From Alkalimonas amylolytica (GTDB taxonomy: Bacteria > Pseudomonadota > Gammaproteobacteria > Enterobacterales > Alteromonadaceae), in contig NZ_FNRM01000005.1 of assembly GCF_900107845.1 (NCBI RefSeq), forward strand, positions 124,001 to 188,000: 64,000 bases of DNA. Direction: 5' to 3'. A program made the translations under genes and the position numbers. Positions 33,486 through 43,938 of this stretch are shown one piece after another (within the stretch, counting starts at the first letter, position 1; each line of letters starts with the position of its first letter). Below the pieces are notes generated by a model. The model searched no databases and was not told the origin of the DNA. It saw only the letters and a program-made list of their open reading frames with translations.

Positions 33486-36400
33486 ATGTCCTTTGCTGCG
33501 CCCCTATTTATTCGCACCTTGTATCGTCAGTTGGTCAACCAACTTAGTGGCTGGTGGCAGCGGCTGCACCGCCGCAGCTGCCGATGGCTTTCTCCGGACT
33601 TATGGCAGCAACGCAGCCCGATCCGGGCGGAGCTGTTCAGTGTTGAGCGGTTGGAGCTGCATGCCCATAGTTTGGCACAGGCGCAACTCATTGAGGCAGA
33701 CAGTCGCCTGTTGCCGCAGCTGCGTCAGATCTTTCGACCCGCGCTGCAGCGGCGCTTGACGGTCAATGCCGATACCTTGCTGGCGGCTTACCGGGTCAGT
33801 GCAACTGAGCTGCAGGCGGGTCATAGCATCGTGCCCGCAGCGGAATGGCTGTTGGACAATTACCATTTGGTCGAGCAGCAAGTCCGTGAAATTCGAGACG
33901 ATTTACCACCGGGCTATTACCGCCAGCTACCCAAACTGGCCAGTGGCCCTTTTCGCGGCTATCCCAGGGTGCTGGGTATTGCCTGGGCTTATGTAGCTCA
34001 TACCGACAGTCATTTTGACCCTGTGATTCTGACACGCTTTTTAACGGCCTATCAGCAGGAACAGCCACTGAGTATTGGTGAGTTGTGGGCTGTGGCGATT
34101 ACGTTGCGTTTTGTACTAATTGAAAACCTGCGCCGGTTAACCGATCAGATCAGCCTGGGACTAAGGCAGCGGGCCGACGCCGATCAGATAGCCGATGCTT
34201 TACTGGCCGGGGTCCGCTGGCAGGCGCTGCTGCCAGGGTGTTCGTTACCATTAAGCGATAACTTTGCCGCTCAGTTGGCGAAACGGCTGCGCGATCAGGA
34301 CCCGGGGGTTACACCGGCTTTGCAGTGGCTCAGTGAGCAAATGGCCAGCCAGAACGACAGCATTGACCGGGTGGTGCTCAAAGCACAGCAGCAATTGGGC
34401 GCATCCAATGTCAGTGTACGCAATGTGATGACCAGCATGCGGCACATCTCAGCCATTGACTGGACAGAATTGTTTGAAAACGTCAGCCTGGTGGATCATC
34501 AGCTGGCTGCGGGCAGTCGCTTTGCTGAGATGGATTTTGCCAGTCGAAATCTGTACCGCAATGCCATTGAACAACTGGCACGCCGTGCCAAATGCGCTGA
34601 ATTAGTGGTTAGCAGCAAAGTGCTGCAACTCATCCGTTGGGCTGATGCGTATGCCAGTACAGCAGAGCACCATCCGGTGCAGGCGGCACGTGAAGCGGAT
34701 TGCGGTTTTTATTTGCTGGGCAGCGGTCGTGCGGCGTTAGAGCAACAGCTGGGGATCCGGCCCCGTGCCTTGCAACGGTTGAGCCTTGGCATCGCCAGGC
34801 AAGGCGTATCTGGTTACCTTAGCGTAATGCTGCTGCTAAGTGGTGTCTTGCTGCTCGGTGTGCTTTGGTGGCTTGAGCTGAGTGCCATCTACTGGTTGTG
34901 GCTGTTGCTGCCGCTTGGCATTGTGGTCAGTGAGCTGGCCAGCGCCTTGTTGCAGCAGAGTGCCAGCCGTTGTAACCCTGCTCAGCTGTTACCGGCCTTG
35001 GCGTTAGCCCAGGGCATCCCGGCAGAACTGCGCACTCTGGTGGCGGTGCCGGTGTTGTTAAGTGATGCAGCTGAGTTGCGCCAGCATTTGCAGCGGCTGG
35101 AAGAGCATTATCTGGCGGCCGGCCACGGGGCTATCAGCTTTGTGCTGTTGTCTGATTTTACCGATGCACCACAGCAACACCTGGCCAGCGATCAGGCGCT
35201 GTTGCAGCAAGCGATCGACGGCATTGTCAGCTTAAACCAGCAGTATGGTCCGCCAGCAGGACCGGATGGCAGCACTGATGCTGCCGGGCAGCGGTTTTTT
35301 CTGTTGCACCGCCAGCGTGAATACAATCCCAGTGAACAAGCCTGGATCGGTGCAGAGCGTAAACGCGGCAAACTAAGCGATTTAAATCAGTTGTTGCGCG
35401 GCGGCTCCAGCCGCTTTTGTCGCAACAGCGCAACCTACCCGCAGTTAACCGATGCTGTGCCAGCTCAGGTGCGTTATGTCATTACTTTAGATGCCGATAC
35501 CCGACTGCCGCGCAATGCCGCGGTAAAGCTGGTGGGAAAAATGGCTCACCCGCTGAACCGGCCACAGTTTTGTCCGCAACAACAACGAGTGATTGCCGGT
35601 TACGGTATTTTACAACCGCGGGTGACACCGGCACTGGCGTTAACCGGGCAAGGCTCTCGCTATTTGCGCTTAAACTCGGGGCCGGCCGGTATTGACCCTT
35701 ACGCCGGCGCTGTTTCGGACTTGTACCAGGATCTGTTTGGCGAGGGCTCTTTTACCGGCAAAGGCATATACGATGTCGATGCGTTCAGTGCCGCTTTAGC
35801 AGGACGGGTGCCCGACAACAGCATGTTAAGCCATGATTTGTTTGAGGGGATTTTCGCCCGCGCCGGCCTGGCATCGGATATCGAAGTGGTGGAAGATTTC
35901 CCCAATCGCTATGATGTTGCGGTAAACCAGCAGCATCGCTGGACCCGCGGCGACTGGCAGTTGCTGCCCTGGCTGGCTGCCGGCTGGTTGAATCGCCCTC
36001 AGGCTGCCAGCGCCAGGATCCCATGGTTGGGGCGCTGGAAAATACTGGATAACTTGCGCCGCTCTTTGCTGGCACCGGCTGGCTTTGTCGCCTTAGTGCT
36101 GGTGCTGTTGCTGCCCTGGCCGCAGGCTGTCACTGCCACTTTGTTGCTGCTGGCGTTGTTGCTGTTACCGACCTTGCTGCGGCGTCGTTTTACCTGGTTG
36201 CCTCAGCACAGCATCTTGCAAAATGGCGGTGCGGTGCAGCTGCGTAGCCTGTATGGCAATTTGCTGGCTGATTTAGGCCAAACCCTGAGCCAGAGTGGGT
36301 TGCAACTGGTGTTACTGGCCGACCAAGCCTGGCGTATGGGTCATGCCATTGGCCTTACCCTTTGGCGGTTATTGGTTAGCCGCAAGCACCTGCTGCAGTG

Positions 36401-39400
36401 GGTCACCAGCGCGCAAAGTAGTGCCAGACGGCCACTCAGCCTGCTGGGCTATTATCGCCAGATGGCACCAGGCCTGGTGCTGAGCTGGTTTAGTGCTGCG
36501 CTGCTTAGCTGGCAGGCATCACAGAATCTGGCGCTGTGGGCACCGCTGATTATCCTATGGCAACTGGCACCCGCGTTGATGTACTGGCTCAGCCTGCCGA
36601 CCAGTCTGCAGCAAAGCCGGCCGCTGTCTGCCACCGAGGCGAGCAACTTACGGCTGGTGGCCCGCCGTACCTGGCGGTTTTTTGAACGCTTTGTCAGTGC
36701 CAGTGACAACTGGCTGCCGCCGGATAATTTTCAGCAACTGCCGGAGCCGGTCATTGCGCGCCGGACCTCGCCTACCAATATCGGTGTTTATCTGTTGTCG
36801 GTGGTCACGGCGCGCGATTTTGGCTGGCTGGGCACTCACGCCAGTACCCATAAGCTGGAACAAACCTTTGCCAGCTTGCACCGGCTTGGCCGCTATCAGG
36901 GGCATTTTTACAACTGGTACGATACCCAGAGTTTGCAGCCTTTAGCGCCGGCCTATGTGTCCTCGGTAGACAGCGGCAATCTGGCCGGCCACTTACTGGC
37001 ATTGGCCAACAGTCTGGATGAGTGGCAGCAGCAACTGCTGGCACCACAGGCGTGGCAGGGGCTTAAGGATACCCTGGCATTGGCTCAGGCCAGTCTGCGG
37101 CAAAGCGCTGGTAGCTTGGCATCAAGCCAGCAACTGCAAGCCTGTCTGGATAGCCTGGCCCTGCAGTTAGCAAGTGGTCATCGGCTGGCACCGTTACACA
37201 GCACATTGATTGAGCTGGCCACAGAGGCGCTGGCCTGTTACCACAGAAGCCCGGCGCAGCCGCCAATGGATGCAGCAAGGTCGCCCGAAAGCGACAATCT
37301 GTTGTTCTATCTGCAGGCTTTGCTGCAGACGTTGCAGCAGCATCAGCAGGATAACCTGGCCAGCAGTCAGCAGCAGCACCAGCTGCAACAACGCTTGGCT
37401 ACGCTGGCCACAGCAAGCCGGACGATGGCGCTGCAAATGAACTTCACTTTTTTGCTGAATACTGAGCGCAATTTGCTATCGATTGGCTATGCCGTGGCAG
37501 ACAATACCCTGGATACCAGCTGTTACGATTTACTGGCATCCGAGGCCAGGTTGGCCAGCCTTTTTGCCATTGCCAAAGGGGATGTCGATAGCAAGCACTG
37601 GTTTCGGCTTGGTCGCAGTGCCACCCCGCTCGGGGCGGGTGCTGCTTTGTTATCCTGGTCAGGCTCGATGTTTGAATACCTGATGCCATCCCTGGTGATG
37701 CGGGCTGAAGTTGGCAGTCTGTTGGAGCAAAGCAACCGGCTTATCGTGGCGCGACAAATCAGTTACGGCCGGCAACACCGGATCCCCTGGGGCATTTCAG
37801 AGTCGGCCTACAATGCACGCGATCTGCATCTTACCTATCAGTATTCCAATTTTGGTGTGCCCGGGCTTGGCTTGAAACGCGGGCTGGCACAAAACCTGGT
37901 GATTGCGCCTTATGCCACTGCGCTGGCAGCTATGGTGGATGCCCCTGCCGCCTGTGGTAACTTTGCCCGGTTGGAGCAACTGGGTGCGCTGGGTGATTAT
38001 GGTTTTGTTGAAGCCATCGATTACACCCCGGCCCGTCTGCCCAGCCCTGATCAGCCGGTAGTGGTGCAAAGCTTTATGGCGCACCATCAAGGCATGACGC
38101 TGATTGCTCTGCTTAATACGCTGCAACAGGGGGTGATGCGCAGTCGTTTCCATCGGGAGCCGATGATCCGGGCCTGTGAGCTGCTGTTGCAGGAGCGGGT
38201 ACCGCGCGATGTGCTGAATGCCCACCCCAAAGCTGAAGCCGTGACCATTGCTGCAGACAACAGCAGCGAATCCCTGACTGAGCTAAGCTTGGACCCTGCG
38301 GCTGATGGCGCACCTCAAACCCATATTCTGAGCAATGGCCACTACAGTGTGATGCTGAGTGCTGCCGGCAGTGGTTATAGCCGTTGGCGTGATATCGCAA
38401 TTACCCGTTGGCGGGCCGATAGCAGCCTGGATAACTGCGGCAGCTATATCCTGCTGCGTGAGCGCTCAAATGCTCATTTTTGGGCCGCCAGCCTGCAACC
38501 GGATGCCAGCCGTTCGTCATTCGCAGACGTTGCCCAATCGTACCATCATGCAGCAACCTTTAGTGAAGACCGGGCGGAATTCAGTGCCTGTTTTGGCGCG
38601 CAGTCGGGTTCCACACAAACAGAACCGCCAGCGATCAGTGCCCGATTGACGGTGCTGGTTTCCTCTGAGCACAACGGCGAAGTGCGTGCGATCACTTTGT
38701 GCAACCATAGCCGGCGCGAGCAAGTGCTTGAGCTGACTTCCTACGCCGAATTGGTGCTTGGCAATGCTGCCAGCGATCAGGCACATCCGGCTTTTTCCAA
38801 ACTCTTTGTGCAAACCGAATTTGTCACTGAATATGGTGCCATTGTGGCCACCCGCCGCCCTCGTACACCAGATGACACTCCACTCTGGCTGGGGCACTTT
38901 GCCGTGATTGAAGGGGGGGCTAGCTCTGAGCTGCAATACGAGACCAACCGTGCACAGTTTTTTGGTTCAGGCACCTGCTTGCTGCAGGCGCGGGCCATGC
39001 AGCCTCAGCAGTCATTAAGCAACAGCAGTGGCACCGTGCTGGACCCTATCCTTTGTTTGCGCCCGACGGTCACTTTGGCCCCTGGCAAGCAGCTCAAAGT
39101 CGCGTTTTGGACGCTGTTGGCTGCCTCCCGCGAGCAGTTGCTGGAGCTGATTGACCAGCATAACGAAACCAGTGCCTTTGAGCGGGCCGCCACCTTAGCC
39201 TGGACACTGGCGCAGGTGCAGTTACGCCATCTGACCATCAGTGTGGCGGAAGCGACCCTGTTTCAGCGTCTGACCGGCCCCTTGTTGTACAACGACCTGC
39301 GCTTTCGTGCACCGGCAGCTTCCATCAGCCGCGGGGCTGGCCCACAGTCTGCTATTTGGCAGCATGGCATTTCCGGCGATACTCCGATCGTATTGCTGCA

Positions 39401-42290
39401 TATTGATGATATCGACGATCTCGACATTGTACGCCAGTTGCTGCGGGCGCATGAATACTGGCGCTTAAAGCAGCTGGCCGTTGATTTGGTAATTATTAAT
39501 GAGCGTGCCAGCTCCTACGTGCAGGATTTGCAACAGGCTATCGAAGCCCTGGTTCGTGCCAGTCAGAGTCGGCCGGCAGCTGTACTGGCTGGCAGCGCAC
39601 CCCAGCGGACGGTGGGCCATGTCTATACGCTACGCGCCGATCTGATGCAGGTCGATAGCCGCAGCTTACTGGCTGCCGTGGCCCGGGTGGTGCTCTATGC
39701 CAGGCGAGGGCCGCTGCAGCGCCAGTTGCAACGACTGGCACCGCTCAGAGCTGAAGATAGTGCTGCAGAGCCAGTAGCTGTTGGTGCAAGGCCGCAGAGC
39801 GTCACACCAAACTCAGCGTCGGCGTTGGTTAACGCAGGTTCTGCCGACACAGAATATCGCAGCAGCGAGCTGGAATTTTTTAACGGTCTGGGCGGCTTTG
39901 CCAGCGATGGCCGCGAATATGTGATTCTGCTGGATAACTACCAGCGTACGCCGATGCCCTGGCTGAATGTGATTGCCAATGCGCAGTTTGGTTTTCAGGT
40001 GTCGGCCAGTGGCAGTGGTTATAGTTGGGCGCAAAGCAGCCGGGAAAATCAGTTAACGCCCTGGTCGAATGATCCGGTGACCGATCCCTGCGCTGAAGCA
40101 ATCTATGTGCAGGATGAAGACAGCGGTCAGCTGTTTACTGCCACCTGTGCGCCGATCAATGATGGCGGCCATTACAGTGCCTGCCATGGCTTTGGCTACA
40201 GCCGCTTTGCCCACCAGGCGGCGGGCATTGGCTTGAAGCTGCTGCAGTATGTACCGTTGCAGCAGCCGGTGAAAATCTCCTGCCTGACATTGCACAATAC
40301 CAGCTCCCATCCGCGTCGACTGCGGATCACCGCCTATGTCGAATGGGTGCTGGGCCGTGACCGTGCGCAGAATGCCCCGTACTTAATCAGTGAATTTGAT
40401 CAAGAGCATCAGGCTTTGTTGGTGCACAACCCCTGGCAAACGGCCTTTCCCGGCCGGGTTGCGTTTGCCGCTTTGGGAGCTAACACTGCTCTGTCCGGTT
40501 GGACGGCCGATCGCACCGAGTTTCTTGGCCGCAATGGTCGCAGTCAAAGCCCGCAGGCGTTGGCGCAACAACAGTTGCTTTGTGCCAGCAGCGGGGCTAC
40601 GGCCGATCCGTGCGCAGCCTTGCAGCACAGCGTGAGCCTGGCGCCAGGGGAGCAAATCGAGCTGGTGTTTTTGCTTGGCCAGACCGCCGATAAAGCCAGT
40701 GCCCAGGCCTTGTTGCAGCGCTACCGTGCGGCTGATTTGAGCGATGAGTTGCAACAGGTGCAGCAGCACTGGCAGACGTTGCTGCAAGCGGTGCAGGTAA
40801 AAACACCGGATCGGGCCATGGATATTATGCTAAACGGCTGGCTGCTGTATCAGACCATCGCCTGTCGTGTCTATGCCAGGGCGGCTTTTTATCAGGCCAG
40901 TGGTGCCTACGGTTTTCGCGATCAGCTGCAAGACACCATGGCGCTGAGCTTTGCCGCCCCGGAGCTGACCCGGGCGCATTTATTGCGCGCCGCCGGGCGC
41001 CAGTTTGTCGAAGGCGATGTACAGCACTGGTGGCTGCCGCATAGTGGCCAGGGCGTACGCAGCCGTATATCGGACGACCGGGTCTGGCTCGGTTTTGCCT
41101 GCGCCCGCTACCTGGCCAGCTCCGGCGATAGCGCTGTATTGGATGAAAGCGTCAGCTTTTTGCAGGGGCCGGCCCTGGAGGCGGAGCAGCACGATGCGTT
41201 TTTCCAGCCGATGCCAGCCGACGTCGAGGCATCCTTGTATGAGCATTGTGCCCGTGGGCTGGACTTGGCCATTACACTGAGCAGTGAACGCGGTTTGCCA
41301 TTGATCGGCAGCGGGGACTGGAATGATGGTATGGATCAGGTCGGTAGCGGCGGCAAAGGCGAAAGCATCTGGCTAGGCTGGTTGCTGCTAAGCACCTTGC
41401 GGTCCTTTATTCCGCTGGCAAAAAGCCGGCAGGATCCCCGTGCCGCTCCGTGGCAACAGCACAGCGACCGGCTGCTGGATAGTATGGAGCAGCTTGGATG
41501 GGACGGCCATTGGTACAAAAGGGCCACCTACGATGATGGCAGCTGGCTCGGCAGCCGACAGAGCGATGAGTGCCAGCTGGACTCGTTAAGCCAGTCCTGG
41601 GCGGTGCTGTCGGGCATGGCTGACCCAGAGCGGGCGCTCCAGGCGATGAAGGCGGTGGACCACCATCTGGTGCAGGCAGAGCAGCAGTTGCTGTTATTGT
41701 TTAGCCCGCCTTTTGATAAAAGCGCCCATAACCCCGGTTACATCAAAGGGTATCCGCCGGGGCTGCGTGAAAACGGCGGCCAATACAGCCATGCTGCGAT
41801 CTGGGTGGTGATGGCCTTTGCCAAATTGGGACAGGCGGATAAAGCACATCAGTTGTTTCACATGTTAAACCCGGTCAATCATGGTTTAACGCCGGCGGCT
41901 GTGGCCCGCTATCAGCTGGAACCTTATGTACTGGCGGCCGATATCTACTCAGTGGCGCCCCATGTTGGCCGCGGCGGCTGGAGCTGGTATACCGGTGCGG
42001 CTGGCTGGATGTACCGGGCCGGGGTCGAAAGTTTGCTTGGTTTGACGCGTCAGGGCGACCATATTCAGTTAGCTCCCTGTTTGCCAGCTGACTGGCCTGG
42101 CTTTAGCGCCATGGTGACCCTGGGCACTAGCTGTTATGCGATAGAGGTTCTCCAACAAGCCGGCCAAGCGCTATTGATGCTGGATGGTGCCGAAATCGCT
42201 GCAGATTCAGCCCTCTTTGTCAGCGACCAATGCATTCGTCTGCCATTAGATAACCAGACGCATCAACTGCGCTGGTGCCTGGCTGTATGA
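33486..42290 (+). CDS. ndvB: Cyclic beta-1,2-glucan synthase homologue (NdvB/ChvB type; GT84 plus GH94)
   Basis: A giant membrane protein of 2,934 residues, in the size range of NdvB/ChvB (~2,800-2,900). In order: an N-terminal domain (YPRVLGIAWAYVAHTDSHFDP ~160-180, LSIGELWAVAITLRF); membrane helices ~445-487; a GT84 glycosyltransferase with ITLDADTRLP (~666-675) and QQHRWTRGDWQLLPW; more helices at ~861-901 and ~992-1037; a glycoamylase-like domain (~1105-1560) with ARDFGWLGTHAS, GISESAYNARD and QSFMAHHQGMT; and a GH94 phosphorylase domain with FNGLGGFASDGREYV (~2132), GSGDWNDGMDQVG (2608-2620) and VGRGGWSWYTGAAGWM near the end. In rhizobia such enzymes make osmoregulatory periplasmic glucans. 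Start ATG 33486 is chosen because upstream residues do not look coding. No ndvA-type exporter lies beside it. Confidence 0.93.
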   Translation: MSFAAPLFIRTLYRQLVNQLSGWWQRLHRRSCRWLSPDLWQQRSPIRAELFSVERLELHAHSLAQAQLIEADSRLLPQLRQIFRPALQRRLTVNADTLLAAYRVSATELQAGHSIVPAAEWLLDNYHLVEQQVREIRDDLPPGYYRQLPKLASGPFRGYPRVLGIAWAYVAHTDSHFDPVILTRFLTAYQQEQPLSIGELWAVAITLRFVLIENLRRLTDQISLGLRQRADADQIADALLAGVRWQALLPGCSLPLSDNFAAQLAKRLRDQDPGVTPALQWLSEQMASQNDSIDRVVLKAQQQLGASNVSVRNVMTSMRHISAIDWTELFENVSLVDHQLAAGSRFAEMDFASRNLYRNAIEQLARRAKCAELVVSSKVLQLIRWADAYASTAEHHPVQAAREADCGFYLLGSGRAALEQQLGIRPRALQRLSLGIARQGVSGYLSVMLLLSGVLLLGVLWWLELSAIYWLWLLLPLGIVVSELASALLQQSASRCNPAQLLPALALAQGIPAELRTLVAVPVLLSDAAELRQHLQRLEEHYLAAGHGAISFVLLSDFTDAPQQHLASDQALLQQAIDGIVSLNQQYGPPAGPDGSTDAAGQRFFLLHRQREYNPSEQAWIGAERKRGKLSDLNQLLRGGSSRFCRNSATYPQLTDAVPAQVRYVITLDADTRLPRNAAVKLVGKMAHPLNRPQFCPQQQRVIAGYGILQPRVTPALALTGQGSRYLRLNSGPAGIDPYAGAVSDLYQDLFGEGSFTGKGIYDVDAFSAALAGRVPDNSMLSHDLFEGIFARAGLASDIEVVEDFPNRYDVAVNQQHRWTRGDWQLLPWLAAGWLNRPQAASARIPWLGRWKILDNLRRSLLAPAGFVALVLVLLLPWPQAVTATLLLLALLLLPTLLRRRFTWLPQHSILQNGGAVQLRSLYGNLLADLGQTLSQSGLQLVLLADQAWRMGHAIGLTLWRLLVSRKHLLQWVTSAQSSARRPLSLLGYYRQMAPGLVLSWFSAALLSWQASQNLALWAPLIILWQLAPALMYWLSLPTSLQQSRPLSATEASNLRLVARRTWRFFERFVSASDNWLPPDNFQQLPEPVIARRTSPTNIGVYLLSVVTARDFGWLGTHASTHKLEQTFASLHRLGRYQGHFYNWYDTQSLQPLAPAYVSSVDSGNLAGHLLALANSLDEWQQQLLAPQAWQGLKDTLALAQASLRQSAGSLASSQQLQACLDSLALQLASGHRLAPLHSTLIELATEALACYHRSPAQPPMDAARSPESDNLLFYLQALLQTLQQHQQDNLASSQQQHQLQQRLATLATASRTMALQMNFTFLLNTERNLLSIGYAVADNTLDTSCYDLLASEARLASLFAIAKGDVDSKHWFRLGRSATPLGAGAALLSWSGSMFEYLMPSLVMRAEVGSLLEQSNRLIVARQISYGRQHRIPWGISESAYNARDLHLTYQYSNFGVPGLGLKRGLAQNLVIAPYATALAAMVDAPAACGNFARLEQLGALGDYGFVEAIDYTPARLPSPDQPVVVQSFMAHHQGMTLIALLNTLQQGVMRSRFHREPMIRACELLLQERVPRDVLNAHPKAEAVTIAADNSSESLTELSLDPAADGAPQTHILSNGHYSVMLSAAGSGYSRWRDIAITRWRADSSLDNCGSYILLRERSNAHFWAASLQPDASRSSFADVAQSYHHAATFSEDRAEFSACFGAQSGSTQTEPPAISARLTVLVSSEHNGEVRAITLCNHSRREQVLELTSYAELVLGNAASDQAHPAFSKLFVQTEFVTEYGAIVATRRPRTPDDTPLWLGHFAVIEGGASSELQYETNRAQFFGSGTCLLQARAMQPQQSLSNSSGTVLDPILCLRPTVTLAPGKQLKVAFWTLLAASREQLLELIDQHNETSAFERAATLAWTLAQVQLRHLTISVAEATLFQRLTGPLLYNDLRFRAPAASISRGAGPQSAIWQHGISGDTPIVLLHIDDIDDLDIVRQLLRAHEYWRLKQLAVDLVIINERASSYVQDLQQAIEALVRASQSRPAAVLAGSAPQRTVGHVYTLRADLMQVDSRSLLAAVARVVLYARRGPLQRQLQRLAPLRAEDSAAEPVAVGARPQSVTPNSASALVNAGSADTEYRSSELEFFNGLGGFASDGREYVILLDNYQRTPMPWLNVIANAQFGFQVSASGSGYSWAQSSRENQLTPWSNDPVTDPCAEAIYVQDEDSGQLFTATCAPINDGGHYSACHGFGYSRFAHQAAGIGLKLLQYVPLQQPVKISCLTLHNTSSHPRRLRITAYVEWVLGRDRAQNAPYLISEFDQEHQALLVHNPWQTAFPGRVAFAALGANTALSGWTADRTEFLGRNGRSQSPQALAQQQLLCASSGATADPCAALQHSVSLAPGEQIELVFLLGQTADKASAQALLQRYRAADLSDELQQVQQHWQTLLQAVQVKTPDRAMDIMLNGWLLYQTIACRVYARAAFYQASGAYGFRDQLQDTMALSFAAPELTRAHLLRAAGRQFVEGDVQHWWLPHSGQGVRSRISDDRVWLGFACARYLASSGDSAVLDESVSFLQGPALEAEQHDAFFQPMPADVEASLYEHCARGLDLAITLSSERGLPLIGSGDWNDGMDQVGSGGKGESIWLGWLLLSTLRSFIPLAKSRQDPRAAPWQQHSDRLLDSMEQLGWDGHWYKRATYDDGSWLGSRQSDECQLDSLSQSWAVLSGMADPERALQAMKAVDHHLVQAEQQLLLLFSPPFDKSAHNPGYIKGYPPGLRENGGQYSHAAIWVVMAFAKLGQADKAHQLFHMLNPVNHGLTPAAVARYQLEPYVLAADIYSVAPHVGRGGWSWYTGAAGWMYRAGVESLLGLTRQGDHIQLAPCLPADWPGFSAMVTLGTSCYAIEVLQQAGQALLMLDGAEIAADSALFVSDQCIRLPLDNQTHQLRWCLAV

Positions 42291-42316
42291 CCTTAAGCAG
42301 ACGGGGGTATCCATAA

Positions 42317-42340
42317 AAACACCCGCCGCAGCGGGTGTTT
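42317..42340 (-). terminator. Terminator of the OmpA lipoprotein gene
   Basis: Ten-base arms AAACACCCGC / GCGGGTGTTT with a CGCA loop, followed on the minus strand by a T run. It lies 18 bases past the stop of the OmpA-type gene and 26 past the glucan synthase stop, and may serve both. Confidence 0.8.
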
Positions 42341-42358
42341 GGCAAGACGAATACCAGG

Positions 42359-43298
42359 TTACTCCAGATTGGAGATAATGACTTCTACCCGACGGTTTTG
42401 CTGGCGGCCCTCGGCCGAGTTATTGCTGGCGACAGGCATATCCAGGCCTTTGCCAGAGGCATTAAGCCGGTTACCGGCTATACCCTCGGCCATCAGAAAG
42501 GATCGCACGGCATCGGCCCGGCGCTGCGATAACACCACATTGGAGGCGGCAGAGCCGACACTGTCGGTATGCCCTTCAATCAAGGCGGTACGCTCCGGAT
42601 GTGCGGTTAAAAACTGGGCAAGCTTTGCCAAATGGCTACTGCTGGCGCCTTTCAGGCTGGCCTGGCCGGTATCAAACAGCACATCGCCTAAGGTAACGAC
42701 CAAGCCCCGGTCCGTCGGCCTGGCATTGAGCTCATCAATTTGAGCCCTTAACTCAGCCGTGGTGGCGGCTGAAGCTGCGGCTTGCTGGCGGGCACTCTGA
42801 GCATCCTCCCGAGCGCTGGCTGCCTGCAGCCGGGCCCTGTCTTCCCGGCTGGCCGCTTGCTCGGCTTGTTGTCTGGCTTGAGCTGCATCCGTGCGGGCAC
42901 CAGTGGCATCAGCCCTGGCACTGGCTGCTTCGCGGCTGCGCGCTGCCAGTCGTACTTCATCGCGCTGCTGACTTAAGCCGGCTCGCTGTGCTTCCAACTG
43001 GCGGGTTTGCGCCTGGGTTTGGGCCAGGGCTACTTTCCGCTCAGCCAGCAGCACCCGATGGTCTGCCAGCGCTTTATCTTTTTCTGGCCGCTCAGCGGCG
43101 ACCACGGCCAGCTCTGCTTCTTTAATGGCCAGCGGCGCTAATACTGCCAGTTGAGGGTCAGATTGCAGCTGAGTCAATTGCTGACGCACATTGGCGGCAC
43201 CATCCGGGCTTTGTGGGGCACTGGAGCAGCCGGCTAACAATACTGCAGCCAAACTCAGGCTCAGCAGGGATTTGCGAAAATAGAAGGGGGGTGTTCAT
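42359..43298 (-). CDS. OmpA-family lipoprotein with DUF4398-like N-terminal region; apparent 1-base frameshift near the start
   Basis: Envelope protein ending in an OmpA peptidoglycan-binding domain (VLFDTGQASLKG, IEGHTDSVGSAASNVVLSQRRADAVRSFL, NRRVEVIISN). The domain is preceded by a long Ala/Gln/Arg coiled coil (~60-170). The open frame as given begins only at a TTG (43252) inside the signal peptide. An ATG at 43298, with AGGAGTAAAACC before it and overlapping the upstream stop (ATGA), is in another frame. Removing one C from the C6 run at 43286-43291 joins them and gives a perfect lipoprotein signal, MNTPFYFRKSLLSLSLAAVL then LAGC, and a 312-residue protein. So the gene is either frameshifted by sequencing error, genuinely broken, or slippage-controlled. 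It is downstream of and coupled to the DUF4398 gene. Confidence 0.82.
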
Positions 43299-43723
43299 GG
43301 TTTTACTCCTGATGGATTGCGCTGCGCTTCCTGCTTGACTGCTTCAATGCTTTGCAGCATATCTTGATTGACCTCCCTGGCTTTGAGCAGCTCCGCCCTG
43401 GCCAGTGCCAGCTCGGCACTGAGTTGTGCTTGCAGCGCTAAACGCTCAGCCTGGGGCATATCTTTGGCCGTGATTGCCGTGCGGGCAGCCACCAGCTCCT
43501 GACGGGCGGTATTCAGTTCAATGCTGGTATAGCGTGTCACCTGGGCCCGTTCAGCCACGCCAATAGCACGCTCAGCGGCCGCCAATTCAGCACTGGGGGG
43601 TGGTTGTGAGGTAGCGCAGGCGCTGATTAGCAGCAGTGTACTGCCGATGAGCAGCCAGCGCAGGCCAGGACGCACTGGCCAGAATGCCTTGGTTGCTTGT
43701 GAGTTGTTAATGTGACATTTCAT
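43295..43723 (-). CDS. DUF4398 lipoprotein
   Basis: A 142-residue lipoprotein: signal peptide with lipobox ISAC, then a mostly helical DUF4398 domain (ELAAAERAIGVAERAQVTRYTSIELNTARQEL, ERLALQAQLSAELALARAELLKAREV). The TGA stop overlaps the ATG of the OmpA-type gene (ATGA). DUF4398 and OmpA-domain lipoproteins are commonly paired, suggesting one envelope complex. The first residues before the hydrophobic core (MKCHINNSQATKAFWPVRPGLRW) are long and the true start may be internal. Confidence 0.88.
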   Translation of the reverse strand: MKCHINNSQATKAFWPVRPGLRWLLIGSTLLLISACATSQPPPSAELAAAERAIGVAERAQVTRYTSIELNTARQELVAARTAITAKDMPQAERLALQAQLSAELALARAELLKAREVNQDMLQSIEAVKQEAQRNPSGVKP

Positions 43724-43938
43724 GATTGGCTCCTACCAAAGAGGGACTGGTGCAAAAGTGCGCCCAGCACTAGGTTAGCTGGATAAAACCGCCTTATCTG
43801 TACGTTGACGCGCATAGTATTGATGATTCACTCGTGGGTTGAGCGCTGCTCCTTGCGGTATTTTTTGCATCCATGTGCCCTGACAAGGGCTGTTGGATCC
43901 GTCATACTAAGGCCACGCTATTGAAACCAGGAACTCCT

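Noticed and set aside
43252-43252. TTG at 43252 as the true start of the OmpA lipoprotein
   Set aside because: It would begin inside the hydrophobic core of the signal peptide. The C-run frameshift explains the full signal and the ATGA coupling better.
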